NCBI RefSeq assembly: GCF_030704305.1
Contig: NZ_CP131935.1
Coordinates: forward strand, 1,302,001 to 1,366,000
Reading direction: 5' to 3'
DNA length: 64,000 nt
Origin: Massilia sp. R2A-15
GTDB lineage: Bacteria > Pseudomonadota > Gammaproteobacteria > Burkholderiales > Burkholderiaceae_D
Made by a program: the position numbers and the translations under genes. The notes beneath the pieces were generated by a model. It searched no databases and was not told the origin of the DNA. It saw only the letters and a program-made list of their open reading frames with translations. The first letter of the stretch is position 1. Every line of letters starts with the position of its first letter. Shown here piece by piece: positions 8,592 through 19,688 of the stretch.

Positions 8592-9186
8592 CCATCATCG
8601 ATGTTGGCCATGCGTCCGTCATGCTGCCGCTGGCCGGCGCGATCGCGGCCTGGCTGATCGCCGGGCAGGCGTGGAAGCTCGCGCTGTGCTGGTGTGCGAT
8701 GTTCGCCGCCGGGCTGGGCATCGTGGCCTTGTCGAAGATTGCTTTCCTCGGCTGGAACACGGCGATTCCGACGATCGCATTTCAGGCGCTGAGCGGACAC
8801 GCGTTTCGCGCGGCGGCCGTGATACCGGTTTTTTTTTTGTTGTGACGCAAGGCGCGGCGCCGCGCTGGCGCGCCGCGGCGGTGCTGGCCGGGATAGCGGC
8901 CAGCGTCGGCCTGGCGGCATTGCTGGTACGTTTTAAATTTCACACGGCGTCAGAAGTCAGCGGCAGCATCCTGCTCGGTTGCGCGGTGAGCCTTGGCTTC
9001 ATTCGCGTCGCGGCGGCCATGCCCGCCCCGCGGACCGGCCGCTGGGGCGTTGCTGCCGCTCTGCTGGCGCTGATCGCGATCTGGGCGCTCACGCCATTTC
9101 CGCTGAACCAGCGCCTGATCGACGCGGCCCTTTATCTCTCCGGGCACGACCATACGTACCGCTGGACGCGCAACTGGGAACGCTGA
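8588..9186 (+). pseudogene. PAP2-family phosphatase, reading frame broken at a T10 run
   Basis: ATG 8588 overlaps the previous stop (ATGA). The first frame encodes MTIIDVGHASVMLPL through SGHAFRAAAVIPVFFLL and stops at 8843-8845. The rest of the protein (VTQGAAPRWRAAAV, VRFKFHTASEVSGS, two more hydrophobic segments, ending RWTRNWER) is in the -1 frame and ends at 9186. The break falls at ten consecutive T (8829-8838). One extra T would restore a continuous 199-codon gene. The SGH and later H-x4-5-S/D-like blocks resemble PAP2 membrane phosphatases, which recycle undecaprenyl pyrophosphate in glycan assembly. It may be a real mutation, a phase-variable or slippage-rescued gene, or a base-calling error. 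Confidence 0.7.
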
Positions 9187-9198
9187 TCGGATCAACCG

Positions 9199-10308
9199 TC
9201 AGGCCAGGTCGGCCGCGAGCTGGCGCACGATGCGGCGCGCCGCGTCGCCCTTGCCGTAGGGTGAGACATCCGCGCCGGCGCTGCCCAGGCTGGCGCGCAG
9301 CGACTGCAATACCGACGCGCTGGAGACCGGCGGAGTGAGCCGGTTCCAGCCGGACTCGACCAGTTCGCTCCATTCGGTTTCATCGCGCAAGGTCACGCAC
9401 GGCACGCGGTAGAAGAAGGCTTCCTTCTGGACGCCGCCGGAGTCGGTGGCGATCAGCGCCGCGTGTTTTTCCAGCTGCACCATATCGAGGTAGCCGAGCG
9501 GGTCGAGCAGCAGCACGGCTTGCTCCAGCACCTGCAGCTTGCCCTCGCGCGCCAGCACGGCGCGGGTGCGCGGGTGCAGGGGCAGGACGACCGGGATATC
9601 CTTCGAAAAGGCGATCAGCGCCTCGACGATCGTCGCCAGCCGCGCCGGATGATCGGTGTTCTCCGCGCGATGGATGGTCGCCAGGCAGTAGCCGCCAGGG
9701 CGGACGTCGTGGCGCGCGCGCAGCTGGCCCAGCAGGCCGCCGCTTTCGTCCACCCGCGCGCCATGATGCAGCGCCACGTCGAACATCACATCGCCGACCA
9801 GGTGGATGTGGTCGGCGGCGACGCCCTCGCGCCGCAGGTGCGTGCAGGCGCCCTCGGTCGGCGTGAACAGCCAGCGCGACACGCGGTCCGTGCAAATGCG
9901 GTTGACCTCTTCCGGCGACGCCATGTTCAGCGAACGCAGGCCTGCTTCCACATGGGCGACCGGGATATGCAGCTTGATCGCGGCCAGCGAGCCGGCCAGC
10001 GTCGAGTTCGTATCGCCATAGACCAGCACCGCGTCCGGCTTTTCCGCCAACAGCACCTTTTCGATTTCGATCAGCATGCGCCCCGTCATTTCGCCATGGC
10101 CGCCGCCGTGCACCGCGCACTGGTAGGCGGGCGGGCGCATGCCCAGTTCGGAGAAAAAGACATCGGACATGTTGGCGTCGAAATGCTGGCCGGTGTGGAC
10201 CACCACTTCGTGCAGTTCGTCGGACTGTTCGAGGATTGCCGACACGGCGCTGGCCTTGATGAACTGGGGACGCGCGCCTATCACGGTGAGTATTTTCTTG
10301 GGTTTCAT
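9199..10308 (-). CDS. wbpI: UDP-2,3-diacetamido-glucuronate 2-epimerase (WbpI-type)
   Basis: The 369-residue protein begins MKPKKILTVIGARPQFIKA and belongs to the non-hydrolysing UDP-GlcNAc 2-epimerase family. Family blocks are YGDTNSTLAG, HVEAGLRS, and TDSGGVQKEAFFYRVPC with RDETEWSELV near the C-terminus. The LVGDVMFDV motif matches the WbpI/WlbD branch rather than WecB, which usually reads GNTVID. It inverts C2 of UDP-GlcNAc3NAcA to give UDP-ManNAc3NAcA, the last step of the pathway whose other four enzymes are encoded just upstream. It is the final gene of the reverse operon and converges on the PAP2 gene with 12 bases between. Confidence 0.85.
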   Translation of the reverse strand: MKPKKILTVIGARPQFIKASAVSAILEQSDELHEVVVHTGQHFDANMSDVFFSELGMRPPAYQCAVHGGGHGEMTGRMLIEIEKVLLAEKPDAVLVYGDTNSTLAGSLAAIKLHIPVAHVEAGLRSLNMASPEEVNRICTDRVSRWLFTPTEGACTHLRREGVAADHIHLVGDVMFDVALHHGARVDESGGLLGQLRARHDVRPGGYCLATIHRAENTDHPARLATIVEALIAFSKDIPVVLPLHPRTRAVLAREGKLQVLEQAVLLLDPLGYLDMVQLEKHAALIATDSGGVQKEAFFYRVPCVTLRDETEWSELVESGWNRLTPPVSSASVLQSLRASLGSAGADVSPYGKGDAARRIVRQLAADLA

Positions 10309-10345
10309 GCCAGCTTTCCGGTTGCTTGCGATGGGGCGAGCCTGG

Positions 10346-11125
10346 CTACCATGCCAGGCCCTCGTAAAAGCGGAACAGGTTGTCCTTGGTGTTCTCCACC
10401 CAGTTCGTTTCGAACTGGCGCGGATGGGTCACCAGGCAAATCCTGCGATGGGTGCGGATGGCCTCGAGCGGCGGACAGGGGTGGTAGTACTGCGGCGCCG
10501 GACGATCCGCGATGTAGATGTCCACATTGTCGAGCAGGGCGCGGTCGTAGGCCTCGCACTCGATGCCGCAGCGGTCGCGCAACTGGCGGTCATCGAGGAT
10601 TTCGGTGTTATTCATTTTGAGCCGGCGATTCGCGAAGTCGCCGTGGCCGGCGACGGTGCTGATCTTCTTGCCCAGGCGCTGTTCGATGCGGCGGAAATTG
10701 GCGTGGAAATCGTCGCGGACTTCCGCCAGCCGGCCGCGGATGGCCGAGGCGCTCCTGATCCGGTGCTTCTTGGCGAAGGTGGCCACTTCTTCGTAGTGAT
10801 AGGCCGCTTCGCTGCCGTACGCTTCAATCTCGCGCATCAGGTCGAAGTCCAGCGTCGAGAGGCGGAAGTAGAAGCTCGAGTGGATCTTGTGCTTCCTTTC
10901 GATCTCGAACAGTTTTCGCGTGGTGCGCAGGTCGGTGTCGATATCGTGCCGGTGCACGACGAATTTGCCGGCGCCGTCGAGGCCGCGGCGAAGGGCGGCC
11001 TGGTACTGGCGCACCGATAGCTGCGCATATCCCGCGTCCCGGGCGGCGCGGAGGAAGTCCTCGTAGGCGGCCAGTCGCGAGGGCATCGCGTAGTCGCTGT
11101 AAAAGCGGTGCAGCAAGGTCTTCAT
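10346..11125 (-). CDS. Polysaccharide deacetylase-like protein
   Basis: This is a 259-residue protein whose start overlaps the stop of the gene before it (ATGA). The core resembles NodB-type deacetylases: FVVHRHDIDTDLRTT holds the metal-binding Asp/His pair, SSFYFRL is the following strand, and AYHYEEVA carries a later His. No signal peptide is present, so it is probably cytoplasmic, unlike most polysaccharide deacetylases. It lies inside the UDP-ManNAc3NAcA operon between the GNAT-like gene and wbpI. It may therefore remove an acetyl or other N-acyl group from a precursor, possibly paired with the GNAT-like product. That pairing is inference; no canonical wbp operon needs this step. Confidence 0.6.
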   Translation of the reverse strand: MKTLLHRFYSDYAMPSRLAAYEDFLRAARDAGYAQLSVRQYQAALRRGLDGAGKFVVHRHDIDTDLRTTRKLFEIERKHKIHSSFYFRLSTLDFDLMREIEAYGSEAAYHYEEVATFAKKHRIRSASAIRGRLAEVRDDFHANFRRIEQRLGKKISTVAGHGDFANRRLKMNNTEILDDRQLRDRCGIECEAYDRALLDNVDIYIADRPAPQYYHPCPPLEAIRTHRRICLVTHPRQFETNWVENTKDNLFRFYEGLAW

Positions 11126-11817
11126 TGGATGGAATACTTCGCGCGATAGGGTTGAAATCCGAGCATCTCCTTGAATTGCAGCAGTCCCGGACTGGCGCCG
11201 AAGCAGGTGTCGTACATGATGTAGTTGCAGGTCCTCGCCTCGATGGCCTGGCAGACGATTTCGGTAATCATCATGTGCATCATGCCGTGATTGTTCCGCA
11301 CGCCGATGACCCGGTTGAAGGCGGCGAAATTGCCATAGAATCCCAAGTCGCCGTAGCCCGTCAGCCGGCCTTCCGCATTGAGCACCCCGAAATACTTGAA
11401 GTTCTTTTCGTCGTCGAAGTGGGTGATTTTCTGCAGATAGGCCGCATCCATCGGCCGTCCCTGGCGCGTCTCGACCGATATGTTGATCGCATGGATGTCG
11501 TCGATGTAATCGTTGCGGTCGATTTCGACCAGGCGGTAGCCTTTCGACTTTGCCTTTTTGGCGTGAAATCCGGCCGAGTTTTTGCCCTGGATGCTGTTGA
11601 GGTATTCCTCGCGGCTGGCGAACCTGCGCAGGTCGAGCAGCGCCGCGCCCACGGATTTGTTCTGGATGACCTTGTACTTCGGATGCGGCTTGGTGAAGTA
11701 GCGATGGACGCTGGCGACGTGCTCCGGGTTCAGCTCGCGCCTGAATTCCAGCCGGGCCACCGGCAGCTGGGCCAGCGTGTTGAGCCTGGAGGCCAGCAGC
11801 GATAATTTGTCTAGCAT
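11122..11817 (-). CDS. GNAT-like acyltransferase of the glycan operon
   Basis: This protein has 231 residues. ATG 11817 is chosen because GGAG lies nine bases upstream and residues before it look random. The central part, EIDRNDYIDDIHAINISVETRQGRP and KYFGVLNAEGRLTGYGDLGFYG, resembles GNAT or FemAB-type acyltransferase folds, and the tail FKEMLGFQPYRAKY is a common GNAT C-terminal pattern. I do not recognise a specific family. It is 65 bases after wbpE and overlaps the deacetylase-like gene by four bases, so it is in the same operon. A role in N-acylating an amino sugar of the glycan is plausible but unproven. Confidence 0.55.
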   Translation of the reverse strand: MLDKLSLLASRLNTLAQLPVARLEFRRELNPEHVASVHRYFTKPHPKYKVIQNKSVGAALLDLRRFASREEYLNSIQGKNSAGFHAKKAKSKGYRLVEIDRNDYIDDIHAINISVETRQGRPMDAAYLQKITHFDDEKNFKYFGVLNAEGRLTGYGDLGFYGNFAAFNRVIGVRNNHGMMHMMITEIVCQAIEARTCNYIMYDTCFGASPGLLQFKEMLGFQPYRAKYSIQ

Positions 11818-11882
11818 AGCAATGACTCCATGAAGGCGTTGTAGCGCACCGCGGGCCGGCCGGCGCGGCGCATCGGCGTTGG

Positions 11883-13013
11883 TCAGCATGTCGAATACGC
11901 CAGTTCGCCGCTGCCCGGCAGGGGCACGCCGGCGGCGTCCAGCAAGGTCAGGGCGACCCGGTCGGCGCTGGCGGCCGACAGATAGGGGCCCATCGGCAGG
12001 CTCATGACGCTGGCGGACATCTCCACGGCGACCGGGCAGCAGTCGGGATCGGACAGGTGGGCGTAGGCCGGCTGGCGGTGCACCGGCACCGGGTAGTGCA
12101 CCGCGGTCGGGATCTCGGCCGCGTGCAGGTGGGCCTGCAGGCGCTCGCGCTCGGCCACCACCACCGTGTACTGGGCGTACACGCTGGTGCGCTCGGCGCC
12201 GCGGCCGACCCGGCCGATGCGCCCCGACAGCAGCGCGTCGTAGCGCGCGGCCAGCTTCGCGCGCTGGTGCAGTTCCCATTCGAAGCGTTCGAGTTTGGCC
12301 AGCACGATGGCGCATTGCAGCGTGTCCATCCGGCCGCCGACGCCGATGCGGGTGTGGACGTAGCGGCGCGACTGGCCATGCACGCGGATCTCGCGCATGG
12401 CCTGCGCCAGTTCGTCGTCGCTGGTGAAGATGGCGCCGCCGTCGCCGTAGCAGCCGAGCGGCTTGCTGGGGAAAAAGCTGGTGCAGCCGATGGTGGACAG
12501 GTTGCAGCTCTTCTTGCCGTGGTAGGTCGCGCCGAAGCTCTGGGCCGCGTCCTCGACCACCGCCAGCCCGTGGCGGCTGGCGATGGCGTTGATGGCCTCC
12601 ATGTCGGCCGGCTGGCCGAACAGCGACACCGGCATGATGGCGCGGGTGCGCGGCGTGACCAGCGCTTCGATCAGCGACGGGTCGATGTTGCAGGTGGCCG
12701 CGTCGATGTCGGCGAATACCGGCTTCGCGCCCAGCAGCACGATCGCTTCGGCGGTGGCGATGAAGGTGAACGGGGTGGTGATCACTTCGTCGCCTGGCCC
12801 GATGCCCAGCGCCATCAGCGCGATCACCAGCGCCTCGGTGCCGGAGGCGACCGTGATGCAGTGGCGCGCGCCGGTGTAGTGGGCCAGCCGGGTTTCCAGC
12901 TCGCCCACTTCGGGGCCCATGATGTACTGGCCGTGGTCGAGCACGGTCTGGATGCGTTCGTTGATCAGCTCACGCGAGGCGTGGTATTGCGCTTTGAGGT
13001 CGATGAATTCCAT
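11883..13013 (-). CDS. wbpE: UDP-2-acetamido-2-deoxy-3-oxo-glucuronate aminotransferase (WbpE-type)
   Basis: The 376-residue DegT-family PLP enzyme starts MEFIDLKAQYHASRELI, typical of the WbpE/WlbC branch. The PLP-binding lysine is K184 in SFFPSKPLGCYGDGG, and VVEDAAQSFGA is the cofactor-contact segment. It aminates C3 of UDP-3-keto-GlcNAcA using glutamate, the step after WbpB and before WbpD. The wbpD gene ends 13 bases upstream of its start, consistent with one transcript. Confidence 0.88.
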   Translation of the reverse strand: MEFIDLKAQYHASRELINERIQTVLDHGQYIMGPEVGELETRLAHYTGARHCITVASGTEALVIALMALGIGPGDEVITTPFTFIATAEAIVLLGAKPVFADIDAATCNIDPSLIEALVTPRTRAIMPVSLFGQPADMEAINAIASRHGLAVVEDAAQSFGATYHGKKSCNLSTIGCTSFFPSKPLGCYGDGGAIFTSDDELAQAMREIRVHGQSRRYVHTRIGVGGRMDTLQCAIVLAKLERFEWELHQRAKLAARYDALLSGRIGRVGRGAERTSVYAQYTVVVAERERLQAHLHAAEIPTAVHYPVPVHRQPAYAHLSDPDCCPVAVEMSASVMSLPMGPYLSAASADRVALTLLDAAGVPLPGSGELAYSTC

Positions 13014-13026
13014 GATGGTCCTTGGC

Positions 13027-13626
13027 TCAGGCAGTCGGGGTCAGCGGCGTGCGCTCATGGTGCAGCTGGCACACGCCGTCTTGCAGGAAATACAGTTCGC
13101 CGGTGTGCGGGCAGCGCGCCCAGCCGCCTTCGTCCATCGCCAGGCGCTCGCCGAAGCGGCTGATCCATCCAATGCGGCGCGCCGGCACGCCGGCCATCAG
13201 GGCGAAGTCGGGCACGTCGCGGGTGACTACGGCGCCGGCCGCCACGAAAGCGTGCTGGCCGACCGTCACGCCGCACACGATGGTGCAGTTGGCGCCCAGG
13301 GTGGCGCCGCGCTTGACGCGCGTGGGCCGGTACTCGTCCTTGCGCGTCACCGCCGAACGCGGGTTGTAGACGTTGGTAAACACCATGCTGGGGCCGCAGA
13401 ACACGTCGTCCTCCAGCACCACGGCGTCGTACACCGAGACGTTGTTCTGCACCTTGACGTTATTGCCAATAACGACGTCATTACCGACAAACACGTTCTG
13501 GCCCAGCGAACAACCGGCGCCGATGCGCGCACCGCTGCACACGTGGGCGAAATGCCAGACCCGGGTGTCGTCGCCGAGGACGGCGCCGGGGTCGACGATG
13601 GCGCTGGGATGGATGACCGGCTCCAT
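13027..13626 (-). CDS. wbpD: UDP-GlcNAc3N-uronate N-acetyltransferase (WbpD-type)
   Basis: The 199-residue left-handed beta-helix acetyltransferase begins [18 protein letters not shown] and continues with hexapeptide repeats such as [20 protein letters not shown]. The segment [14 protein letters not shown] and the [10 protein letters not shown] close are typical of WbpD/WlbB proteins, which acetylate the C3 amine with acetyl-CoA. ATG 13626 lies two bases after the wbpB stop. The last 40 residues ([13 protein letters not shown], with two Cys/His pairs) form a short tail often seen in this family. Confidence 0.88.
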   Translation of the reverse strand: MEPVIHPSAIVDPGAVLGDDTRVWHFAHVCSGARIGAGCSLGQNVFVGNDVVIGNNVKVQNNVSVYDAVVLEDDVFCGPSMVFTNVYNPRSAVTRKDEYRPTRVKRGATLGANCTIVCGVTVGQHAFVAAGAVVTRDVPDFALMAGVPARRIGWISRFGERLAMDEGGWARCPHTGELYFLQDGVCQLHHERTPLTPTA

Positions 13627-13628
13627 GA

Positions 13629-14690
13629 TCAGCACTCCAGCGGCAGCGCCACGCGCTTGCCGTCGCGGGCGGACTTGTAGGCCGCCACCAGCACTTCGAG
13701 CGACTTGAGTCCCTCGCGGCCGTCGGTCTCCGGCTCGGCCTCGCCGCGCAGCACCTTGATGACGTTGTCGTAGTACAGCGGATGGCCGAAGCCGTACACC
13801 GAGGTGGTCTGGTAGCTGGCGTCGGCCACCTTGGCGTCGTCGTCGTGCGGGGTGGCGAATTCCCACTGCTGCACTTCGTTGACGGCCACCCCGCCGATTT
13901 TCACCGTGCCCTTTTCGCCGAGGATGGTGATCGAGCCTTCCAGGTTGCGCGGGTAGGTCAGCATCGTCACGTTCATCGAGCCGAGCGCGCCGTTGCGCCA
14001 GCGGATCGACAGCACGCCGGTGTCTTCCACTTCGATGTCGCGCGCCAGCGTGGCGGTGTAGGCCTGCAGGCTTTCCACCGGGCCGATCAGCCAGTCGATC
14101 AGGTCGACGTAGTGGCTGGCCTGGTTCATGAAGGCGCCGCCGTCGTACTCCCAGGTGCCGCGCCACTTGGCGCTGTTGTAGTACTCGTCGGGCCGGGTCC
14201 AGAACACGTTCAGGTTGACCATGTAGATGCGGCCGAAGCGCTTCTTCTCGACCGCGCTTTTCAGCAGTTGCAAGGTGGCGTTGCGGCGGTTCTGCTTGAC
14301 CACGAACATGCGCACCCCGGCCGCGTCGCAGGCGGCGACCATGCGCTTGCCGTCTTCCCAGCGCGTGGCCATCGGCTTTTCGGTGATCACGTGGCGCCCG
14401 GCGCGGGCGATCTGCACCGCCTGTTCCGGGTGCAGGCCGGACGGGGTGGTGATGATGAAGGCGTCGGCGTCGCACTTGGCCAGCATCTCGGTCAGGGTGG
14501 CGTAGGGCGTGGCGCCGGTGTTGCCAGCCGCTTCCTCGAGCCGGCTGCGGTCGATGTCGCACACGCCGACCAGCTCGCAGCGGTCCTGGTGCTGGCGGAT
14601 GGCGCCGAAGTGGTTGGCGGCGATCCGGCCGCACCCGACGAGGGCGAAGCGGATCTTGCGGTCGAGTATGGCGGGAGCGAAGTTGCGCAT
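13629..14690 (-). CDS. wbpB: UDP-GlcNAcA 3-dehydrogenase, Gfo/Idh/MocA family (WbpB-type)
   Basis: The 353-residue oxidoreductase has an N-terminal Rossmann motif, [17 protein letters not shown], and the family EKP motif in [15 protein letters not shown], whose lysine is catalytic. The C-terminal half has the alpha/beta dimer domain. WbpB-type enzymes oxidise C3 of UDP-GlcNAcA so that WbpE can aminate it. The start is nine bases after the wbpA stop and the stop is two bases before wbpD. Confidence 0.88.
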   Translation of the reverse strand: MRNFAPAILDRKIRFALVGCGRIAANHFGAIRQHQDRCELVGVCDIDRSRLEEAAGNTGATPYATLTEMLAKCDADAFIITTPSGLHPEQAVQIARAGRHVITEKPMATRWEDGKRMVAACDAAGVRMFVVKQNRRNATLQLLKSAVEKKRFGRIYMVNLNVFWTRPDEYYNSAKWRGTWEYDGGAFMNQASHYVDLIDWLIGPVESLQAYTATLARDIEVEDTGVLSIRWRNGALGSMNVTMLTYPRNLEGSITILGEKGTVKIGGVAVNEVQQWEFATPHDDDAKVADASYQTTSVYGFGHPLYYDNVIKVLRGEAEPETDGREGLKSLEVLVAAYKSARDGKRVALPLEC

Positions 14691-14699
14691 GGTGGTTCC

Positions 14700-16028
14700 T
14701 CAGGCTTTGACAACGTTGGACAGGCGGTCGAGGTACACGCCGCGCGTGTCGACGATCAGCTGGGCGTGCTGCTGGATCAGTTCGTAGTCGAAGCCGCTGT
14801 GGGCGGTGGCCAGCAGCACCACGTCGTAGGCGGCCACCGTGTCGGCCGTCAGCGCGACGCTCGACAGGTCGAACTGGTGCTCGCGCATGCGCGGGAAGTG
14901 CGGCACGTGCGGATCGGAGTAGTCGACGATGGCGCCCTTGTCGCGCAGGATCTCCATCAGCTCGACCGAGGGCGACTCGCGCATGTCCTCGACGTCCCTC
15001 TTGTAGGCGATCCCCAGCACCAGCACGCGGCTGCCCTTGACCGAGCGCGAGCGCGCGTTGAGCGCGTCGGTCAGCTTGCCGATCACCCAGTGCGGCATGT
15101 CGCTGTTGATTTCGCCGGCCAGCTCGATGAAGCGGGTGTGCAGGCCGAACTGGCGCGCTTTCCAGGTGAGGTAGAACGGGTCGATCGGGATGCAGTGCCC
15201 GCCCAGGCCCGGGCCCGGATAGTAGGCGGTGAAGCCGAACGGCTTGGTGGCGGCGGCGCGGATCACCTCGTGGATGTCGATGTCCATCTTGTCGGCGATC
15301 ACCTTCATCTCGTTGACCAGGCCGATGTTGACGGCGCGGTGGATGTTCTCGAGCAGCTTGGTCAGTTCGGCCGCGCGGGTCGAGCTGACCGGCACCACCT
15401 TGTCGATCGCCGGCCCGTACAGCGCAAGCCCGGCCTGCAGGCAGTTCGGGGTGCTGCCGCCGCACACCTTGGGAATGGTGCGGGTTTCGAAGCGCGGATT
15501 GCCGGGGTCTTCGCGCTCGGGCGAGAACACCAGGAACACGTCCTCGCCGACGACGAAGCCGCGCGACTCGAGGCGCGGACGCAGCTCTTCCTCGGTGGTG
15601 CCGGGGTAAGTGGTGCTTTCGAGCGACATCAGCTGGCCCTGGCGCATGTGCGGCAGCAGCGCGTCGGTGGTGCCGAGCACGAACGACAGGTCCGGCTCGC
15701 GGTAGGCGTTGAGCGGGGTCGGCACGCAGATGATCAGCGCGTCGGCCTCGGCCACCCGGGTGAAGTCGGTGGTTGCCTCGAAGCCGCTCTCGCGGGCCCT
15801 GGCAATCTGGCTTGCCGGGATGTGCTCGATGTAGCTGGCGCCCTCATTGAGCCTGGCGACCTTGGCGCCGTCGATGTCGATCCCCAGCACCTTGAAGCCG
15901 ACCGCCGAATAGCGCAAGGTGAGCGGCAGGCCGACATAGCCGAGTCCGACGATGCCGATGACGGCGCTGCGGTCCTGGAATTTCGCGATCAGGTGCTTCA
16001 AATGGCCTGAGAACAGTTCGTCGCGCAT
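14700..16028 (-). CDS. wbpA: UDP-N-acetyl-D-glucosamine 6-dehydrogenase (WbpA-type)
   Basis: The protein has 442 residues and starts at ATG 16028 with GGAGG eight bases upstream. It is a UDP-sugar dehydrogenase: the NAD-binding GLGYVG lies at 28-33, and [11 protein letters not shown] contains the catalytic Cys. [18 protein letters not shown] marks the C-terminal UDP-binding domain. It oxidises UDP-GlcNAc to UDP-GlcNAcA and commits precursor to the pathway. Within this operon WbpA is more likely than a UDP-ManNAc dehydrogenase (WecC), because wbpB, D, E and I are all present. Confidence 0.9.
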   Translation of the reverse strand: MRDELFSGHLKHLIAKFQDRSAVIGIVGLGYVGLPLTLRYSAVGFKVLGIDIDGAKVARLNEGASYIEHIPASQIARARESGFEATTDFTRVAEADALIICVPTPLNAYREPDLSFVLGTTDALLPHMRQGQLMSLESTTYPGTTEEELRPRLESRGFVVGEDVFLVFSPEREDPGNPRFETRTIPKVCGGSTPNCLQAGLALYGPAIDKVVPVSSTRAAELTKLLENIHRAVNIGLVNEMKVIADKMDIDIHEVIRAAATKPFGFTAYYPGPGLGGHCIPIDPFYLTWKARQFGLHTRFIELAGEINSDMPHWVIGKLTDALNARSRSVKGSRVLVLGIAYKRDVEDMRESPSVELMEILRDKGAIVDYSDPHVPHFPRMREHQFDLSSVALTADTVAAYDVVLLATAHSGFDYELIQQHAQLIVDTRGVYLDRLSNVVKA

Positions 16029-16074
16029 GTTATTCGCCTCCGTGGGGTGCTGGGATTAGGGTTGGGGATAGGGC

Positions 16075-18042
<1,968 letters not shown>

Positions 18043-18483
18043 GGAGGCTAGCCGTATATTCGGTTGATTAATAAAAATAAATCCCGATAATCGCGCTTAG
18101 GTAAATCGGCACTTAGATAATTCACCGAAGCATAAGTTTATTATCGGGGGCGTCTATCGTGATTGGTTTGATAATAGTCAACTGCTAACGAAAAGCAAAA
18201 ATGGCGAATATCATTTGAATAATTTTGCGCAAGGTTTCGGTGAATCAAATTGCTGTTTTATCGGAAATGATGATATTGAGAATTAAATAACTTTCGGAAA
18301 TGCGCATCCCTGCGGCGATCCGCATCTGGATATTGGAAAATGAATCGGGACCCACGTTGGAGCATCGCCGCAGGGGGGCAGTTCCGCTATCGGCAGCGCC
18401 CTAACAAGGGACAGCGCAAAGGAAGATGGCGAACTTCAACAGCGGAGCTCGCCAGGAGGCGGGGAGGGGATTGCGAACAAGCC
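18043..18483. other. AT-rich intergenic region upstream of the wbp operon
   Basis: This 440-base stretch has no convincing gene. Bases about 18050-18300 are strikingly AT-rich compared with everything around them. It contains CCCGATAA at 18083-18090 and its inverse TTATCGGG at 18141-18148, a further TTATCGG at 18259-18265, and the inverted pair TTCACCGAA (18121-18129) and TTCGGTGAA (18236-18244). These may be regulator sites controlling the glycan operon. The right part, 18300-18483, returns to high GC and shows nothing recognisable. Confidence 0.5.
18153..18181 (-). promoter_or_regulatory. Candidate sigma-70 promoter of the wbp operon
   Basis: On the reverse strand TTGACT (18181-18176) is followed after 17 bases by GATAGA (18158-18153). 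The -35 matches five of six consensus bases and the -10 only three of six. It lies about 110 bases upstream of the dehydratase start, within the AT-rich block. Supported by motif only. Confidence 0.3.
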
Positions 18484-18510
18484 GGGGCCAGGTCCCGCAG
18501 GACCGGCCCC
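18484..18510. repeat. REP-like hairpin, family A (copy 1)
   Basis: GGGGCC-A-GGTCC and GGACC-GGCCCC form a hairpin around CGCA. It shares its core with the copies at 26398, 35213, 43730 and 46610. It lies immediately downstream of the DUF1460 lipoprotein gene, where it could affect mRNA 3' ends. Confidence 0.7.
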
Positions 18511-18518
18511 TGTATATG

Positions 18519-19460
18519 TCAGCCGGCCTGGCCGGGACGCGGCTGCGGCAGCGCCGGCGGCACCACGATGTTGTCGTTCAGGCGCAGGAACTTGAAGCCC
18601 GCCAGTGTCTGGCCCGGCTTGCCGGCGGCGGCATTGCGCGCCTCGCGCGCGCGGGTGCGGGCGATGAAGGCGTCGAACGATTCCTCGCGCACCTGCGGCT
18701 CGGCCGAATTGAGGAAGTTGCGGCGGCCGTCGGCGCCGGTGACCACCAGCCCCACGTGCGAGGCCCAGTAGGCGCCGTCGCGGGTTGAGATCACATTGAC
18801 GAAGTCGCCGTCCTGCAGCTGGCCGGCGACCTCGGCAACGGCGCCTGCCGGCACGTAGGCTTCGCGGCTGGTCTGCACCGGCAGCGTGCTGTCGGTGTGG
18901 TGGCGGTTCTTCAGGAAGCGCGCGCGGTCGACCGTCAATGGATACGACGGGCCGCCGGCGCCAGCCAGTTGCGCGCTGATGTCGGTGACCAGCCAGGCGT
19001 TGTTGATATTCCAGTCGACCTCGGTGTAATGGTTGCGCGTGGCAACGCCGACCACGCCGTCCTTGTAGCGGATGCGTTGCAGCATCCAGAAGAATTCTTC
19101 CCACGAATTGCTCAGCGCCATCGCGTAAGTGTGTTCGGCGAACACCACGCAATCGCTTTCCTCCAGGCTGAACATCGGCAAGGTGTCGTGTATTTGATAC
19201 GGAAACTCGCCGAGCAGATTGAGTTTGTAACGCTGGCCGATGTTGTGGCGGCCGATCGCGGCGATGCGCTTGCGCAGGTCCGGCTCGGCTTGATGGATAT
19301 AACTAATATAGCGTCCCGCTTCGGCCGGGCTCATCTGGTAGATCTGCTTTTGCAGCAATTGCTCGGTGCTGAGCGGCGACGGCGCCGCGGGCGCCAGAGG
19401 GACGGGGCGGGTGGCGCAACCGGTCAGGGCGGCCAGGAACAGCAGGGAAGCGAAACGCAT
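18519..19460 (-). CDS. DUF1460 amidase-like lipoprotein
   Basis: The 313-residue lipoprotein has signal MRFASLLFLAALTGC (C15 lipidated). It matches the N-acetylmuramoyl-L-alanine amidase-like DUF1460 family, an NlpC/P60-related papain fold. The probable nucleophile is the Cys of EESDCVVFAEH, the probable His lies in WASHVGLVV, and RRNFLNSAEPQVRE follows. The family is thought to act on peptidoglycan or related amide bonds at the outer membrane; the substrate here is unproven. The C-terminus is Pro-rich. It is separated from the glycan operon by the AT-rich region and points toward it. Confidence 0.8.
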   Translation of the reverse strand: MRFASLLFLAALTGCATRPVPLAPAAPSPLSTEQLLQKQIYQMSPAEAGRYISYIHQAEPDLRKRIAAIGRHNIGQRYKLNLLGEFPYQIHDTLPMFSLEESDCVVFAEHTYAMALSNSWEEFFWMLQRIRYKDGVVGVATRNHYTEVDWNINNAWLVTDISAQLAGAGGPSYPLTVDRARFLKNRHHTDSTLPVQTSREAYVPAGAVAEVAGQLQDGDFVNVISTRDGAYWASHVGLVVTGADGRRNFLNSAEPQVREESFDAFIARTRAREARNAAAGKPGQTLAGFKFLRLNDNIVVPPALPQPRPGQAG

Positions 19461-19688
19461 GGCGAATTGTTAAAAGTCAGAAAACCAGAAGGTAGCGCGT
19501 TTCGGCGGTCAGCGGTTAATGAAAATAACTTATTTCCCAATAACGTTTTAACATTGGTCGCTTGTGCAACATTCCGTGAGGTTATACACCTAAGCGTACA
19601 AGTGATTATTCACGAAAATGCCAATCGACAATACTCTGCGCATGGTCGGATACGCCGGCTTTGATCGAAGAAATATTGGAGAGTATTG

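Noticed and set aside
13782..16010. Long forward open frame opposite wbpA and wbpB
   Set aside because: It is antisense to two well-recognised enzymes, shows no protein motif and has shadow-frame composition.
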